Origin: Brevundimonas sp.
GTDB taxonomy: Bacteria > Pseudomonadota > Alphaproteobacteria > Caulobacterales > Caulobacteraceae
Assembly (NCBI RefSeq): GCF_029945885.1
Contig: NZ_JAQSDK010000037.1
Span: 411,001 to 475,000, forward strand
DNA length: 64,000 nt
Reading direction: 5' to 3'
The notes beneath the pieces are model-generated. The model was not told the DNA's origin, did not search any database, and saw nothing but the letters and a program-made list of their open reading frames with translations. Positions within the stretch are counted from its first letter, which is position 1. Each line of letters begins with the position of its first letter. Shown here in pieces: positions 36,274 to 46,862 of this stretch. The position numbers and the translations under genes were made by a program.

Positions 36274-37110
36274 ATGACCCGCCTGACATCCCTGCCCGAC
36301 GGTACGGCCGTTCCCATCCTTGGCCAAGGCACATGGGAGATCGGTGACCACCCCGAAACCCGCGAGGCCGAGATGCGCGCCCTGTCGCGCGGCCTCGATC
36401 TGGGCCTGACCCTGGTCGACACGGCCGAAATCTATGGCAACGGCAATTCCGAACGGCTGGTCGGCAAGGTCATCGCCGGGCGGCGCGACGAGGTGTTTCT
36501 GGTCTCCAAGGTCAAGCCGGACAATGCCAGCGAGATGAAGATGATGCTGGCCTGCGAGAAGTCGCTGGAACGGCTCGGCACCGACCGCCTCGACCTGTAC
36601 CTGCTGCACTGGGAGGGTCGTCACCCGCTGGAAGAGACCATCGCCGCCTTCGAGGAACTGGTCGACGAGGGTCTGATCCTGCGCTGGGGCGTCAGCAACA
36701 TCGACCTGAAGACCATGCGCAAGATGATGCGGATGGAGGGCGGCGACCAGTGCGCGGCCAACCAGGTCCTGTATCACCCCGGCTCGCGCGGCATCGAGTT
36801 CGACCTGCTGCCCTGGTCGCGGGCCCGCGACATGCCGGTGATGGCCTATTCCCCGCTGGGCCGCGGCAAGCTGCTGAACGAACCGGTGCTGAAACAGATC
36901 GCCGACCGCCACGACGCCACCCCGGCCCAGATCGCCCTGGCCATGGTGCTGCGTCAGGACGGGATCATCGCCATCCCCAAGGCGTCCACGGTCGAGCATG
37001 TCGAGCTGAATGCCGCGGCGCTGGAGATCCGGCTGGACGACGAGGACATCGCCGCCCTCGACCGCGCCTTCCCGCCGCCGACCTCGGAACAGCCGCTGGA
37101 CGTGATCTAG
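36274..37110 (+). CDS. aldo/keto reductase
   Basis: A 278-residue NADPH-dependent aldo/keto reductase. The catalytic tetrad is visible: Asp and Tyr in DTAEIYGNGNSE, Lys in LVSKVKPDN and His in LLHWEG. The NADP site IAIPKAS is near the C-terminus. The substrate is unknown. It resembles the DkgA/YajO-like group that reduces small carbonyls. A GTG nine bases earlier is an alternative start. Promoters for this gene and the divergent hydrolase must fit in about 50 bases. Confidence 0.9.
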   Translation: MTRLTSLPDGTAVPILGQGTWEIGDHPETREAEMRALSRGLDLGLTLVDTAEIYGNGNSERLVGKVIAGRRDEVFLVSKVKPDNASEMKMMLACEKSLERLGTDRLDLYLLHWEGRHPLEETIAAFEELVDEGLILRWGVSNIDLKTMRKMMRMEGGDQCAANQVLYHPGSRGIEFDLLPWSRARDMPVMAYSPLGRGKLLNEPVLKQIADRHDATPAQIALAMVLRQDGIIAIPKASTVEHVELNAAALEIRLDDEDIAALDRAFPPPTSEQPLDVI

Positions 37111-37222
37111 GGGGAGGGCGGGGACCGGGCGGGGCCGGTGTTTAGGGCGCGGGCTGGGGAGCGGACGCGCTGGACGTCCGCGAAGGGTGGTTAGCGGCCC
37201 TTTTGGTGGGTAGCGTTAGGCC

Positions 37223-37456
37223 ATGACCGTCGGAAAAACATTCGGGACATTCTCCCGACCTGACAACCTTGAACGCATCGTCATCGTCCGGCGTGACGAC
37301 GGCCTGTTTTCATACCAAAAGCAGGTTGCAGAGCGCGACGGTGCTTGGGGCTCTCCCGGCCCGGCCTGCGGACTTTATGACAGTCCCGAAACGACCATAT
37401 CCGAGGCGAAGCAGAGGGTCTGGTGGCTGCTAGCGATGGCCGACCCTGACAACTGA
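37223..37456 (+). CDS. 77-residue hypothetical protein
   Basis: A small soluble protein (MTVGKTFGTFSRPDNLERIV...) with several aromatic residues and a WWLL stretch near its end. I do not recognise it. The sequence around it is less GC-rich than the core genes. Directly after the stop is a CGTCCGCTTTGGGCCGAAAGC palindrome-like sequence related to the ends of the 51-bp repeat found at 10.7-11.2 kb, so it looks like another orphan gene with such a tail. Confidence 0.55.
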   Translation: MTVGKTFGTFSRPDNLERIVIVRRDDGLFSYQKQVAERDGAWGSPGPACGLYDSPETTISEAKQRVWWLLAMADPDN

Positions 37457-37483
37457 ACGTCCGCTTTGGGCCGAAAGCAGCCC
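37457..37483. repeat. GTCCGCTTT/AAAGC repeat directly after the small gene
   Basis: ACGTCCGCTTTGGGCC is followed by GAAAGCAGCC, an imperfect palindrome. GTCCGCTTT matches the left tip of the repeat at 11128. It could serve as a terminator. Confidence 0.5.
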
Positions 37484-37566
37484 GTCGTCCAAGGGTGAAA
37501 AGCCGGCGCTGATAGCCGTGCGGCCCGCTGACGTTCCCGTCAGCGGCCGAACGGACCGGAACAACC

Positions 37567-38952
37567 CTACTCTTTCGGCTTGGCGGCCCCCTTGGTGGCC
37601 CGCTCCACCACGGCCTTGCCGGCGTCGGTCTGGGCCAGCCCCTCCAGCATCGCGCCCAGGGCCTGGCCGCCCCGCGCGCTGAACACGTCGGTGATGCTGT
37701 TCATGCCCGCGGGCACGTCGCCGCCGGTCACGATGACCTTGATGTCGGCGGCGCTCAGGGCCTCGGCCTGGGCGACGCCCACGGCCTGGCCGGCCTTGAT
37801 CTGCTCCACACGCACCAGATAGGTCTGGTAGCCGTCGTTATTGCCGATCTCCCTGGCCAGTTCGATCTGGGTCGTGACCGGGGCCAGCAGCAGCAGCCGC
37901 TCGGCCTCGGCGCGGCTCTGGCCCTGGGCCAGCAGGCCTTCGGCGTCGAGCTTCTGCTGGGCCAGCGTGCCTTGCGCGACCAGTTCCAGCCGTTGACGTT
38001 CGGCCTCCGCGCCGATGACCTGCTGCTGGCGCTGCCCCTCGGCCCGGATGATGGTGACCTCACGCTCCTGGGCGGCCTGGACTTCCGCGACCCCCTTGGC
38101 GATGTCGGCGGCGCGCGTATCGGCGACCAGCTTCACATCCATCTCGCGTTCGGTGGTGTCCTTCTGGGCGACCAGAACCTCCTGCTCGGCGACCTGTTTG
38201 GCGATGCCGACCTGTTTTTCCTGTTCGGCCGTCCGCATGCCGACCTGCTGCAGCGCGTCCTGCTTGTTCACCTCGACGATGCGTTCGGCCTCGATCTCCT
38301 TGGTCTGGGCGAACTGGCTGTTCATCGCCACGGCCTCCCGGCTCTCGCGGTCGATGCGGGATTTTTCCTTGGCCATGATGTTGGCGATGACCTGGGAATT
38401 GGCGCTGTCGCGGATGTCCATGAACTCGATGTTCTTGACCGTCTCGACCCCCCAGGCCTGAAGCTGATGGTCCACCTGGGCGGTAAAGGCCTCGGCCAGG
38501 GTGGATCGCGCCTCGAGGATGTCTTCCAGCTTGTGGGTGGCCAGCACGTTGCGGACGGCCCCCTGGAGGATGCCGGACAGCTGGTGTTGCAGCTCGTCGA
38601 AATTGGCGACCTTTTCCGCCGCCGTGTCCGACTCCGCGATCCGCATGAACGCCTGGACGTCGACGCGGAACGGCAGGCGTCCGGTGTCGTAGGCTTCGTA
38701 GTCTTTCAGGTTCACGTCAAAGATGGAGACCGGAAATTTGGTCACCAGCACGCCGATCCGGGGCAGGAAGGCCGGCCACTCGTAGAAGACGTTTCCGGCC
38801 GACTGACTGGCCCCGTAGCTGACGCGGGACCGCCCGCGCTGGACGATGTGAACCTCGTTGGTCGGGACCACCCGGCGCAGGACAACCGCGATCAGGAGGC
38901 CAATGGCCAGGACGCCCAGCGCCACGCCGCCGGCAACGATATAGATGTTCAT
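37567..38952 (-). CDS. flotillin/SPFH-domain membrane protein
   Basis: A 461-residue flotillin-like protein. One membrane helix lies at about residues 4-24, the SPFH (band 7) domain at about 25-190, and a long helical region rich in Gln, Glu and Ala follows (about 195-390). Flotillins form cage-like oligomers at ordered membrane regions and affect membrane protein organisation. The positioning of the helix, with most of the protein behind it, fits YqiK/FloT-type members. No NfeD-type partner gene is adjacent. Confidence 0.88.
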   Translation of the reverse strand: MNIYIVAGGVALGVLAIGLLIAVVLRRVVPTNEVHIVQRGRSRVSYGASQSAGNVFYEWPAFLPRIGVLVTKFPVSIFDVNLKDYEAYDTGRLPFRVDVQAFMRIAESDTAAEKVANFDELQHQLSGILQGAVRNVLATHKLEDILEARSTLAEAFTAQVDHQLQAWGVETVKNIEFMDIRDSANSQVIANIMAKEKSRIDRESREAVAMNSQFAQTKEIEAERIVEVNKQDALQQVGMRTAEQEKQVGIAKQVAEQEVLVAQKDTTEREMDVKLVADTRAADIAKGVAEVQAAQEREVTIIRAEGQRQQQVIGAEAERQRLELVAQGTLAQQKLDAEGLLAQGQSRAEAERLLLLAPVTTQIELAREIGNNDGYQTYLVRVEQIKAGQAVGVAQAEALSAADIKVIVTGGDVPAGMNSITDVFSARGGQALGAMLEGLAQTDAGKAVVERATKGAAKPKE

Positions 38953-39069
38953 GTGATCCCCCGATGTCGGCCCGACTTATGGCTACAAACCCCGGGCGGC
39001 GCAACTAACGCGGGAGGGTGCGCAGGGCCCCGCCTCCCCGCCGCACCGCGACGGGGAGGGCCGATCGGA

Positions 39070-41250
39070 TCAGGCGGCCTTCTTGGCCCCGGCGAAGTTT
39101 CCGTAGAAGGTCTCGCCCTTCGCAGCCATGTCGCGCAGCAGTTGCGGCACCTTGAACCGGTCGCCGTAGCGGGCGGCATAGTCGTCCGCCTGGGCCACGA
39201 ATTCCTTCAGCCCGGTCTGGTCGATCATGGTGATCGGGCCGCCGGTCCAGGGCGCGAAACCCCAGGCCAGGATGGCACCGACATCGGCCTCGCGCGGGTC
39301 GTCGATGACGCCCTCTTCCCAGCAACGCGCGACCTCGACGGCCTGGCGATACAGCAGGCGCTGCTTCTGGTCGGCGATCAGTTCCGGCGTCGAGTCATTG
39401 ATCGTGACCGGGGCCAGCTCGGCCAGGCCGGGCCAGATGACCTTGGGCTTCTGGTCGTAGTCATAGAAGCCCTTGCCGTTCTTGCGACCGTAGCGACCCA
39501 GCTCCTCGACCATGGTCTGGACGATGTGCGACCCCGGCAGCGGCTGGTATTGGTCGCCCAGGTCGGCGGCCGTCTGTTTGGCGATCTTGACCGACAGGTC
39601 CAGCGCCACGTCGTCGTGCATTTCCAGCGGGCCGCGCGGCATGCCGGTCATGCGACCGATGTTGTCGATCAGGGCGGGGGCATAGCCCTCTTCCAGCATG
39701 GCCATGCCCTCGGCCACATAGGTGCCGAAGCAGCGCGACGTGTAGAAGCCGCGGCCGTCGTTGACGACGATCGGCGTCTTGCGGATCTTCATGACGTAAT
39801 CGAGCGATTTGGCGATGGCGGCCTGACCGGTCTTCTCGCCCAGAATGATCTCGACCAGCATCATCTTGTCGACCGGCGAGAAGAAATGGATGCCGATGAA
39901 GTCCTCGGGACGGACCGAGGCCTCGGCCAGGCCGGTGATCGGCAGGGTCGAGGTGTTGGAGCCGAACACCGCGCCCGGGGCCAGCTGGGCCTCGGCGCGC
40001 TTGGTCACATCGGCCTTGATGTCGCGGCTTTCGAACACGGCCTCGATCACCAGGTCCGAGCCCTTGATCAGGTCATAGTCGGTGGTGGCGGTGACCGAAC
40101 CCAGCAGGGCGTCGAACTTGTCCTGGGTGATCTGGCCGCGCGACAGACGCTTCTTCAGCAGTTCCTCGACATGGGCCTTGCCCTTGTCGGCGGCGTCCTG
40201 GTCGCGGTCGATCAATATGGTCTCGATGCCGGCCAGGGCCTGCACATAGGCGATGCCGGCCCCCATCATGCCGGCCCCGATGACGGTGACCTTCTTCGGA
40301 TCGGACTTCGGCTGACCGGCGGGACGCACGGCCCCCTTGTCCAGCTCCTGCTTGCTGAGGAACAGCGAGCGGATCATGGCCTGGGCCTGGGGCGTCATCA
40401 GCGTCTTGATGAAATAGCGGGTCTCGATGCGCAGGGCCGCGTCCATCGGCACCTGAACGCCCTCATAGACGGCCTTCATCAGATTGGTGGCGGCCGGATA
40501 GTTGCCGTAGGTCTGTTTGCGGATCATCGCATTGCCGACGAGGAAATTCTGGATCCCGACCGGATGGTAGGGACCGCCGCCGGGCAGTTTGAAGGACTTG
40601 TCGTCCCACGGCTGCACGGCCTTGCCGCCGCCCTTGATCCAGGCGCGTGCGGCCTCGACCTCGGTGCCCTTGGCCACGACCTCATGGATGATGCCCGCGC
40701 CCTTGGCGTCGTTCGGACGGAAGGACTTGCCCTCGGTCATGGCCATCATCGCCGCCTGCACGCCGATCAGGCGCGGCAGACGCTGGGTGCCGCCACCGCC
40801 GGGGAACAGGCCGACCTTGATCTCGGGCAGGCCCAGCTGAATCTTGTTGTCGTCGCCGGCGACCCGGTAGTGGCAGGCCAGGGTCAGCTCAAGTCCACCG
40901 CCGAGGGCGAGACCGTTGATCGCGGCCGCGACCGGCTTGCCGCAGGTCTCCAGCGCGCGCAGGGCCCCGTTCAGCTTCCAGCCGGCATCATAGGCCTCCT
41001 GCAGCGAACCCCCGGCCAGCATGCCGCCGGCCATGTCGCCCAGGTCAGCCCCGGCGCAGAAACCCGAGGTCTTGCCCGAGGTCAGCACCGCGCCCTTGAT
41101 GGCGTCATCAGTCTTGATGCGTTCGACCCATTCCGGGATCTCGGTCATCACGCCCGAGGTCAGGGTGTTCATCGACCGTCCGGGAACGTCGAAGGTGATC
41201 AGGGCGATGCCGTCGGCATCGACGTCAATCTTGAAATTTTCCATGGTCAT
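39070..41250 (-). CDS. fadJ: fatty-acid oxidation multifunctional enzyme (enoyl-CoA hydratase / 3-hydroxyacyl-CoA dehydrogenase)
   Basis: A 726-residue bifunctional beta-oxidation enzyme. The N-terminal crotonase domain (about 1-190) holds [16 protein letters not shown] and the second catalytic loop [16 protein letters not shown]. The NAD-binding domain starts [19 protein letters not shown] (about 310), and C-terminal 3HCDH domains follow with [13 protein letters not shown] and [10 protein letters not shown]. It oxidises acyl-CoAs two steps toward 3-ketoacyl-CoA. It lies five bases behind the thiolase gene, so the pair is an operon. Whether it is FadB or FadJ cannot be settled from sequence alone. 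Confidence 0.92.
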   Translation of the reverse strand: MTMENFKIDVDADGIALITFDVPGRSMNTLTSGVMTEIPEWVERIKTDDAIKGAVLTSGKTSGFCAGADLGDMAGGMLAGGSLQEAYDAGWKLNGALRALETCGKPVAAAINGLALGGGLELTLACHYRVAGDDNKIQLGLPEIKVGLFPGGGGTQRLPRLIGVQAAMMAMTEGKSFRPNDAKGAGIIHEVVAKGTEVEAARAWIKGGGKAVQPWDDKSFKLPGGGPYHPVGIQNFLVGNAMIRKQTYGNYPAATNLMKAVYEGVQVPMDAALRIETRYFIKTLMTPQAQAMIRSLFLSKQELDKGAVRPAGQPKSDPKKVTVIGAGMMGAGIAYVQALAGIETILIDRDQDAADKGKAHVEELLKKRLSRGQITQDKFDALLGSVTATTDYDLIKGSDLVIEAVFESRDIKADVTKRAEAQLAPGAVFGSNTSTLPITGLAEASVRPEDFIGIHFFSPVDKMMLVEIILGEKTGQAAIAKSLDYVMKIRKTPIVVNDGRGFYTSRCFGTYVAEGMAMLEEGYAPALIDNIGRMTGMPRGPLEMHDDVALDLSVKIAKQTAADLGDQYQPLPGSHIVQTMVEELGRYGRKNGKGFYDYDQKPKVIWPGLAELAPVTINDSTPELIADQKQRLLYRQAVEVARCWEEGVIDDPREADVGAILAWGFAPWTGGPITMIDQTGLKEFVAQADDYAARYGDRFKVPQLLRDMAAKGETFYGNFAGAKKAA

Positions 41251-41255
41251 GATCC

Positions 41256-42461
41256 TCAGACGCGTTCGATGACGGTGGCGACACCCATGCCGCCGCCGAT
41301 GCACAGGGTGATGAGGGCGGTCGACTTGCCCGAGCGCTCCAGCTCGTCGAGCACGGTGCCGGTGATCATGGCCCCGGTGGCCCCCAGGGGGTGACCCATG
41401 GCGATGGCCCCGCCGCAGACGTTCATCTTGTCGTGGTCGACATCGAGCGCCTGCATGAAGCGCAACACCACGGCGGCGAAGGCTTCGTTCAGCTCATAGA
41501 GGTCGATGTCGGTCGACTGCATGCCCAGTCTGGCGAGCAGCTTCTTGGCCACGAACTCGGGGCCGGTCAGCATGATCGACGGCTCCGACCCGATCGAGGC
41601 CGCGCCGAGAATGCGGGCGCGCGGCTTGAGGCCTGCGCCCTGGCCGGCTTCCTTCGTGCCGATCAGCACCCCGGCCGAGCCGTCGACGATGCCCGAGCTG
41701 TTGCCCGGCGTGTGCACGTGATTGACGCGGGCGACCTCGGGGTAGCGCTGGTTGATCACGGCATCGAAGGCCATCTCGCCCATCATGGCGAAGGACGGCT
41801 TCAGCGCGCCCAGGGTCTGCATGTCGGTGCCGGGACGGATGGTCTCGTCGCGGTCCAGCTGGACCAGGCCGAGCTGGTTCCTGACCGGGATGACCGAATT
41901 CTTGAACCGGCCCTCTTCCCAGCTGCGGGCCGACCGCTTGTGGCTCTCGACCGAATAGGCGTCGACGTCGTCGCGGCTGAAGCCCCATTTCGAGGCGATC
42001 AGGTCGGCGGACACGCCCTGGGGCACGAAATAGGTCGGGAAGGCGCTGGACGGATCGACCGGCCAGGCCCCGCCGTCGCTACCCATAGGCACGCGGCTCA
42101 TCGCCTCGATACCGCCGCCGACCGCGAAATCGGCCTCGCCGGACTTCACCTTGGCCGCGGCCATGTTCACGGCCTCAAGGCCCGAGGCGCAGAAGCGGTT
42201 GACCTGGACGCCCGAGGTGGTCTCGGCCCAGCCGGCGGTCAGCACGGCGGTGCGGGCGATGTCGGCCCCCTGCTCACCCACCGGGGAGACGCAGCCGAGG
42301 ATGACGTCATCGACCCTGGAGGTGTCCAGTTCGTTGCGGTCACGCAGGGCTTCCAGCACCTGGGTGGCCAGCGACAGGGCGGTAATCTCGTGCAGGGAGC
42401 CGTCCTTCTTGCCCTTGCCGCGCGGGGTGCGAACCGCATCGTAGATATAGGCTTCGGCCAT
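41256..42461 (-). CDS. fadA: acetyl-CoA C-acyltransferase (thiolase)
   Basis: A 401-residue thiolase that cleaves 3-ketoacyl-CoA to acetyl-CoA. The acylated Cys91 is in [11 protein letters not shown]. The other catalytic sites read [15 protein letters not shown] and [10 protein letters not shown]. It is the first gene of the fadA-fadJ operon. About 100 bases upstream of the start, a TTTACGT/ACGTCAA palindrome is a candidate regulator site. Confidence 0.95.
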   Translation of the reverse strand: MAEAYIYDAVRTPRGKGKKDGSLHEITALSLATQVLEALRDRNELDTSRVDDVILGCVSPVGEQGADIARTAVLTAGWAETTSGVQVNRFCASGLEAVNMAAAKVKSGEADFAVGGGIEAMSRVPMGSDGGAWPVDPSSAFPTYFVPQGVSADLIASKWGFSRDDVDAYSVESHKRSARSWEEGRFKNSVIPVRNQLGLVQLDRDETIRPGTDMQTLGALKPSFAMMGEMAFDAVINQRYPEVARVNHVHTPGNSSGIVDGSAGVLIGTKEAGQGAGLKPRARILGAASIGSEPSIMLTGPEFVAKKLLARLGMQSTDIDLYELNEAFAAVVLRFMQALDVDHDKMNVCGGAIAMGHPLGATGAMITGTVLDELERSGKSTALITLCIGGGMGVATVIERV

Positions 42462-42557
42462 GGGGCGTCTCTCTTGGCTGGGGTCCCCGGCCCGGCTCTC
42501 GATGCCGGGCGACGAACGGGACGGACGGTTTGGAGCGTGCCCGCCACAAACCCTACG

Positions 42558-42573
42558 TTTACGTCAACGTCAA
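42558..42573 (-). promoter_or_regulatory. candidate ACGT-palindrome operator upstream of fadA
   Basis: TTTACGT-CA-ACGTCAA is a 16-bp inverted repeat with one weak pair, in a short AT-rich island about 100 bases upstream of fadA. It resembles the operators described for MerR-type LiuR regulators of branched-chain and fatty-acid degradation. No such regulator gene is in the window. A TTGACG (42573-42568) could double as the -35 element. Confidence 0.45.
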
Positions 42574-42646
42574 GTATTTCCGCCCCGAAAAGGGGATTCC
42601 GGCACGGCCCGGCGGACCGCTTGGGACCGCCGGGCCGTCCGAAACC

Positions 42647-43888
42647 TCAGCGGACCGCCGCCAGCCTGACCAGCTTGCCGTCCGTCTCGTCAGTGACGAC
42701 CCAGACCGCGCCGTCGGGTCCAACGGCGACATCGCGCACGCGCTCACCCAGGGTGGTCAGCAACCGCTCTTCACCGACCACCCGGCCGTTCTCGATCACG
42801 AGACGGGCGATGTGTTTGTCCTTCAGGGCGGTGACCAGCAGATTGCCGCGCCAACCGGGGAACATGGCCCCGTCATAGAAGGTCATGCCGCCGGTCGCGA
42901 TCGACGGATCCCAGTAGTAGACCGGCTGTTCGATGCCTTCGCGCGCGGTGATCCCGCCGTTGATCGGCGCGCCGCGGTATTCGACGCCATAGGCGACCTC
43001 GGGCCAGCCGTAGTTGGCCCCGGCCCGCTCGCGGTTCAGTTCGTCGCCGCCGCGGGTGCCGTGCTCGACCGTCCAGACGTCCCCGGTGCCCGGCTGGATC
43101 GCCACGCCCTGCATATTGCGATGCCCCAGCGACCAGATCTCCGGCAGGGCCCCGACCTGGCCGACAAACGGATTGTCGGCCGGGACGGTGCCGTCGGCGT
43201 TGATGCGGATGGTCTTGCCCATGTGCGAACCCAGGCCCTGGGCCTGGGGCCGCATCGGGGTATCGGACCGCTCGCCCAGGGTGATGAACAAGGTGCCGTC
43301 CGGCGCGAAGGCCAGGGACGAGCCGAAATGTTTGTCGCCGTCATAGGCCGGCAGGGCCCGGAAGATGACCTGCACCCCCTCGACCCGGCCCCCGTCTTCG
43401 GACAGCCGCCCACGCGCCACCGAGGTGGCATTGCCGCCATCGACGCCGGAGTCCGGGCGGGCCTCGGCATAGCTCCAGTAGATCATCCGGTCGGTCCCGA
43501 AGGTCGGCCCGGTCACCACATCCAGCAACCCGCCCTGCCCCCGGGCCGCGACCGGCGGCAGGCCCGCGACCGGCGCACTGACCGCGCCGTCGGCGCTGAT
43601 GATGCGCAGCCGTCCCGGACGTTCGGTCACCAGCCAGCGCCCGTCCGGCATCAGGGCCAGGCCCCAGGGATGCTCCAGCCCGCTGGCGATCACCGCATGG
43701 CTCAGGGCGAGGGTCGTCTGCACACCCGCGGCCCGGGTCTGGCCGGCGAAGGCCGGTTGCTGGTCCGGGGCATTGGCCGGGCGGCTTTCGACCGGGGCCC
43801 CGGCGGCGGACGGGGCCCCGTCCTGGGCACTGCAGGCGGCGGCCATGGCGAGGGCGGAAACGGTGACGGCCAGACCGATCAGACGCAT
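42647..43888 (-). CDS. PQQ-dependent aldose sugar dehydrogenase-like lipoprotein
   Basis: A 413-residue six-bladed propeller protein of the soluble glucose dehydrogenase/YliI family, which oxidises sugars with PQQ. A signal peptide ends in AMAAAC, so it is probably a lipoprotein facing the periplasm. Recognisable pieces are LEHPWGLALMPDGRWLVTER, WSLGHRNMQGVAI and VEHGTRGGDELN. No PQQ synthesis gene is here. The ATG at 43888 starts at the signal peptide; the longer frame upstream is not coding. Confidence 0.9.
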   Translation of the reverse strand: MRLIGLAVTVSALAMAAACSAQDGAPSAAGAPVESRPANAPDQQPAFAGQTRAAGVQTTLALSHAVIASGLEHPWGLALMPDGRWLVTERPGRLRIISADGAVSAPVAGLPPVAARGQGGLLDVVTGPTFGTDRMIYWSYAEARPDSGVDGGNATSVARGRLSEDGGRVEGVQVIFRALPAYDGDKHFGSSLAFAPDGTLFITLGERSDTPMRPQAQGLGSHMGKTIRINADGTVPADNPFVGQVGALPEIWSLGHRNMQGVAIQPGTGDVWTVEHGTRGGDELNRERAGANYGWPEVAYGVEYRGAPINGGITAREGIEQPVYYWDPSIATGGMTFYDGAMFPGWRGNLLVTALKDKHIARLVIENGRVVGEERLLTTLGERVRDVAVGPDGAVWVVTDETDGKLVRLAAVR

Positions 43889-44082
43889 GATTTCTTCTCT
43901 CTTCACCGGGCCGGACCCGCCCGCATGCCCCTTGATACCGCGACAGGGCCTTTCGGTCACGACAGGGCGTCGACCGCCCCGGCGACCGATCGGCAAGCGA
44001 CGACTTGAACCCGCGCCCGCGCCTCTATATAGGCACGCCTCTCCCGCCCCGGCCCCGGCCGGTCCGGGGATCGAGGCATAGT

Positions 44083-44159
44083 GGCTGGGTAGCTCAGCTG
44101 GTTAGAGCGGTGGATTCATAACCCACAGGTCGGCGGTTCAAGTCCGCCTCCAGCCACCA
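44083..44159 (+). tRNA. tRNA-Met (anticodon CAT)
   Basis: A complete 77-nt cloverleaf: acceptor GGCTGGG with TCCAGCC, D arm GCTC...GAGC, anticodon arm TGGAT-TCATAAC-CCA with CAT at 44117-44119, T arm GGCGG-TTCAAGT-CCGCC, and encoded CCA. The first pair is G-C, so it is not an initiator tRNA. Elongator tRNA-Met is the best reading. A CAT tRNA recoded to isoleucine by TilS cannot be fully excluded by eye. Confidence 0.95.
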
Positions 44160-44247
44160 TTTCCTCGCACACCCGGAGCCGGACGGCGCAACCGTCACCG
44201 CAGCTCCGCGTTTACGGTCAAGGTTCAACCTGCTCCGGGAGCATTCC

Positions 44248-44568
44248 ATGTCCATCCGCATCACCACCCTCGCCGCGACCGCCGCCCTGGCCCTGGGCCT
44301 CGCCGCCTGCACGCCGGCCGAGCAAAACCAGGCCGAGGCCAACACCGAGGCCGCCGCCGACAATACCGCCGAGGCCGCGGCCTCGGCCGGTGACCAGATC
44401 CAGGAAGGGGCCGCCGCCGCCGGCGAGGTCATTGAGGGCGGGGCCATGAAGGCGGCCCAGGCCGTCGAATCCGGGGCCGGCAAGATGGCTGACAAGCTTG
44501 AGGCCAACCAGGCCGAGGCCGCCGCCGAAGGCCGTCCGGGGGCCACCGCCCCCACGCCGCAGCACTAG
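44248..44568 (+). CDS. small Ala/Glu-rich lipoprotein
   Basis: A 106-residue protein with a signal peptide ending LGLAAC (lipobox). The mature part is almost all Ala, Glu, Gln, Asn and Gly and looks helical or disordered. A GGGAG ribosome-binding site precedes the ATG. No family is recognised. Proteins of this composition are common in Caulobacterales and are usually of unknown role. Expression probably starts in the 90 bases after the tRNA gene. Confidence 0.75.
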   Translation: MSIRITTLAATAALALGLAACTPAEQNQAEANTEAAADNTAEAAASAGDQIQEGAAAAGEVIEGGAMKAAQAVESGAGKMADKLEANQAEAAAEGRPGATAPTPQH

Positions 44569-44591
44569 TTTCCGCAAGGCCGGGCCGGGCG

Positions 44592-45215
44592 TCAGTCCGG
44601 CTCGGCCAGCAGGGCCTCGATCAGGGCCCGGGCCTGGGGCCCGGCCCAGTCGGCCTCACCGGCGAAGGCCGCGCGAATCCGGCCCTGACGGTCCAGCAGG
44701 ATGGTCTGGGGCATCTTGCCCTCGCCGGGGAAGACGAAGGGCAGGCGGAAGCTCGGGTCGCTGTACAGCGGCAGGGGCTCATGCACGTCGATGAAACTGG
44801 TCGCATCGGCGATCGCATCGGCCCCGGTGTCGACATTGACCGGCAGCACCACCAGATCCTGCCCGGCATACAGGTCGGCCAGCCGGGCCAGGGTCGGCAT
44901 CTCGGTCCGGCACGGCGCGCACCACATGGCCCACAGATTGACCACCACCACCTTGCCGCGGAAGTCCGCGAAGCGGACATCGGCACCGTCGCGGGATTTG
45001 AACACCTGATCCGGGGCCTGGACCAGGATCGCCGGCGTCTCCAGCCGGGCCAGGGGACCAGTGGCGAAACGGGCCAGGTCGCTCTTCGGCGCGGCCGCCG
45101 GAACCGCAGCTTTGAAGACAGCGGCCCTGTTGGCGTATAGCAAGGCCGCGCCACCGATCCCGAGGATCAGCACCGCCGCCGCCATCGCCCATCCCGCCTT
45201 CTTCGAGCCGCTCAT
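44592..45215 (-). CDS. membrane-anchored TlpA-family thioredoxin-like protein
   Basis: A 207-residue protein with an uncleaved N-terminal helix (about 8-27) and a periplasmic thioredoxin domain. The redox pair is Cys99-Cys102 in WCAPC, and the late cis-Pro is in GKMPQTILL. TlpA/ResA/CcmG members reduce apocytochrome or copper-site cysteines. A membrane cytochrome c is encoded in the same window. GAGGTG precedes the ATG at 45215. Its start codon shares two bases with the divergent argH start codon. Confidence 0.9.
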   Translation of the reverse strand: MSGSKKAGWAMAAAVLILGIGGAALLYANRAAVFKAAVPAAAPKSDLARFATGPLARLETPAILVQAPDQVFKSRDGADVRFADFRGKVVVVNLWAMWCAPCRTEMPTLARLADLYAGQDLVVLPVNVDTGADAIADATSFIDVHEPLPLYSDPSFRLPFVFPGEGKMPQTILLDRQGRIRAAFAGEADWAGPQARALIEALLAEPD

Positions 45216-46638
45216 GTCCACCTCGTCCGACGCCCCGACATCCCCTGCGGATCGTACCCAGGGACAGACCCTATGGGGCGGGCGCTTCAACGCCAAGCCC
45301 GCAGCCATCATGCAGGCCATCAATGTCTCGATCGCTGTCGACCAGCGCCTGTGGCAGCAGGACCTGGCCGGGTCGCGGGCCCATTGCCGCATGCTGGAGA
45401 AACAGGGGATCATCGGCACCGCCGACGCCGCCGCCATCCTGGCCGGGCTCGACACCGTCGAGGGCGAGATCCGCGACGGTTCCTTCCCGTTCCGCGACGC
45501 CTATGAGGACATTCACATGAATGTCGAGGCACGGCTGGCCGAGCTGATCGGCGAACCGTCGGGGCGGCTGCACACGGCCCGCTCGCGCAATGACCAGGTG
45601 GCCACCGACTTCCGCCTGTGGGTGCGCGACGCCTGCGACGGCACGGTGGCGCAGCTGCAGGCCCTGCAGCGCGCCCTGCTGGCCCGGGCCGAACAACATG
45701 CCGCCGACCTGATGCCCGGTTTCACCCATCTGCAGACGGCCCAGCCGGTCACCTTCGGCCACCATCTGATGGCCTATGTCGAGATGTTCGGCCGCGACGC
45801 CTCGCGCTTCGCCGACGCCCGCAAACGGATGAACGAGAACCCGCTGGGCGCTGCCGCCCTGGCCGGGTCCCCCTTCCCGGTCGACCGCCATATGACCGCC
45901 GCCGAACTGGGGTTCGACCGGCCGATGGGCAACAGTCTCGATGCCGTCTCGGATCGCGACTTCGCGCTGGAAAGCCTGGCCGCCGCCACCATCTGCGCCG
46001 GCCACCTGTCGCGCCTGGCCGAGGAGATCGTCATCTGGATGACGCCGATGTTCGGCTTTGCCACCCTGCCCGACGACCTGACCACCGGCTCGTCGATCAT
46101 GCCGCAGAAGCGCAATCCCGACGCCGCCGAACTGGTCCGGGCCAAGACCGGCCGCATCCTCGGCTCCTTCGTCGCCCTGTCGACGGTGATGAAGGGCCTG
46201 CCGCTGGCCTATTCCAAGGACATGCAGGAGGACAAGCCGCCGGTGTTCGAGGCCTTCGACGCCCTCGACCTGGCCCTGTCGGCGATGACGGCGATGATTT
46301 CCGTGATCGAACCCAATACCGAAAACATGCGCGCCGCCGCCGGCGCGGGCTTCTCGACCGCCACCGACCTGGCCGACTGGCTGGTGCGGGAACTGAACCT
46401 GCCGTTCCGCAAGGCCCACCATGTGACCGGGGCCGCGGTGAAGCGGGCCGAGGCCCTGGGCGTGGATTTGTCGCAACTGCCGCTGGCCGAACTGCAATCG
46501 CTTGAAGCGGGCGTGACGGAAGCGGTTTACAAGGTACTCACCCCTGAGGCTTCCTGTGCCAGCCGCCAGAGCTTCGGGGGCACAGCGCCGGAACAGGTCC
46601 GTGCGCGCATCGCCGAATGGAAGACGCGCCTGTCATGA
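45214..46638 (+). CDS. argH: argininosuccinate lyase
   Basis: A 474-residue lyase that makes arginine and fumarate. The N-terminal LWGGRF and the family signature [12 protein letters not shown] are clear, and the fold of the fumarase superfamily fits in length. The ATG at 45214 has no purine-rich ribosome site, and no other start would keep the conserved N-terminus without running into tlpA. This suggests a leaderless transcript with the promoter inside tlpA. Followed by an ATGA overlap with the LptM-like gene. Confidence 0.96.
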   Translation: MSTSSDAPTSPADRTQGQTLWGGRFNAKPAAIMQAINVSIAVDQRLWQQDLAGSRAHCRMLEKQGIIGTADAAAILAGLDTVEGEIRDGSFPFRDAYEDIHMNVEARLAELIGEPSGRLHTARSRNDQVATDFRLWVRDACDGTVAQLQALQRALLARAEQHAADLMPGFTHLQTAQPVTFGHHLMAYVEMFGRDASRFADARKRMNENPLGAAALAGSPFPVDRHMTAAELGFDRPMGNSLDAVSDRDFALESLAAATICAGHLSRLAEEIVIWMTPMFGFATLPDDLTTGSSIMPQKRNPDAAELVRAKTGRILGSFVALSTVMKGLPLAYSKDMQEDKPPVFEAFDALDLALSAMTAMISVIEPNTENMRAAAGAGFSTATDLADWLVRELNLPFRKAHHVTGAAVKRAEALGVDLSQLPLAELQSLEAGVTEAVYKVLTPEASCASRQSFGGTAPEQVRARIAEWKTRLS

Positions 46639-46859
46639 CCAGACTGCTCCTGTCGGGCGCGATCGCCCTCATCGCCCTGTCCGCCGCCGGTTGCGGCCGG
46701 ATCGCCGACCTCGAGGCCCCGCCGGCGCGCAAGACCGAACGGGCCCTGCCAGACGCGCGCGGTCCGACGCCGACCGAGCCGGCCACGGTCTATCGTCCGC
46801 CCAGCCAGATGCCGATCGAGGGGGGCACCACCGGCAACCCCTATGACGGGCCGCACTAG
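46635..46859 (+). CDS. small lipoprotein, LptM (YifL)-like
   Basis: A 74-residue lipoprotein: signal peptide [17 protein letters not shown], then a proline-rich tail that begins [10 protein letters not shown]. LptM stabilises the LPS translocon LptDE in E. coli and has the same size and layout. Position between argH and lysA is the standard location in alphaproteobacteria. Starts inside the argH stop (ATGA). The LptM name rests on size, motif and position rather than on strong sequence similarity. Confidence 0.75.
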   Translation: MTRLLLSGAIALIALSAAGCGRIADLEAPPARKTERALPDARGPTPTEPATVYRPPSQMPIEGGTTGNPYDGPH

Positions 46860-46862
46860 ACC

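Noticed and set aside
37972..41394. A very long open frame (1140 codons) on the plus strand
   Set aside because: It lies entirely antisense to the flotillin and fadJ genes and its translation is Asp/Gly/His/Arg-rich without any motif, as expected for a shadow frame in DNA of this GC content.
44083..44159. tRNA-Ile2 with lysidine-modified CAT anticodon, or initiator tRNA
   Set aside because: The first pair is G-C, which rules out the initiator type, and the overall stems match elongator tRNA-Met better than the Ile2 type.
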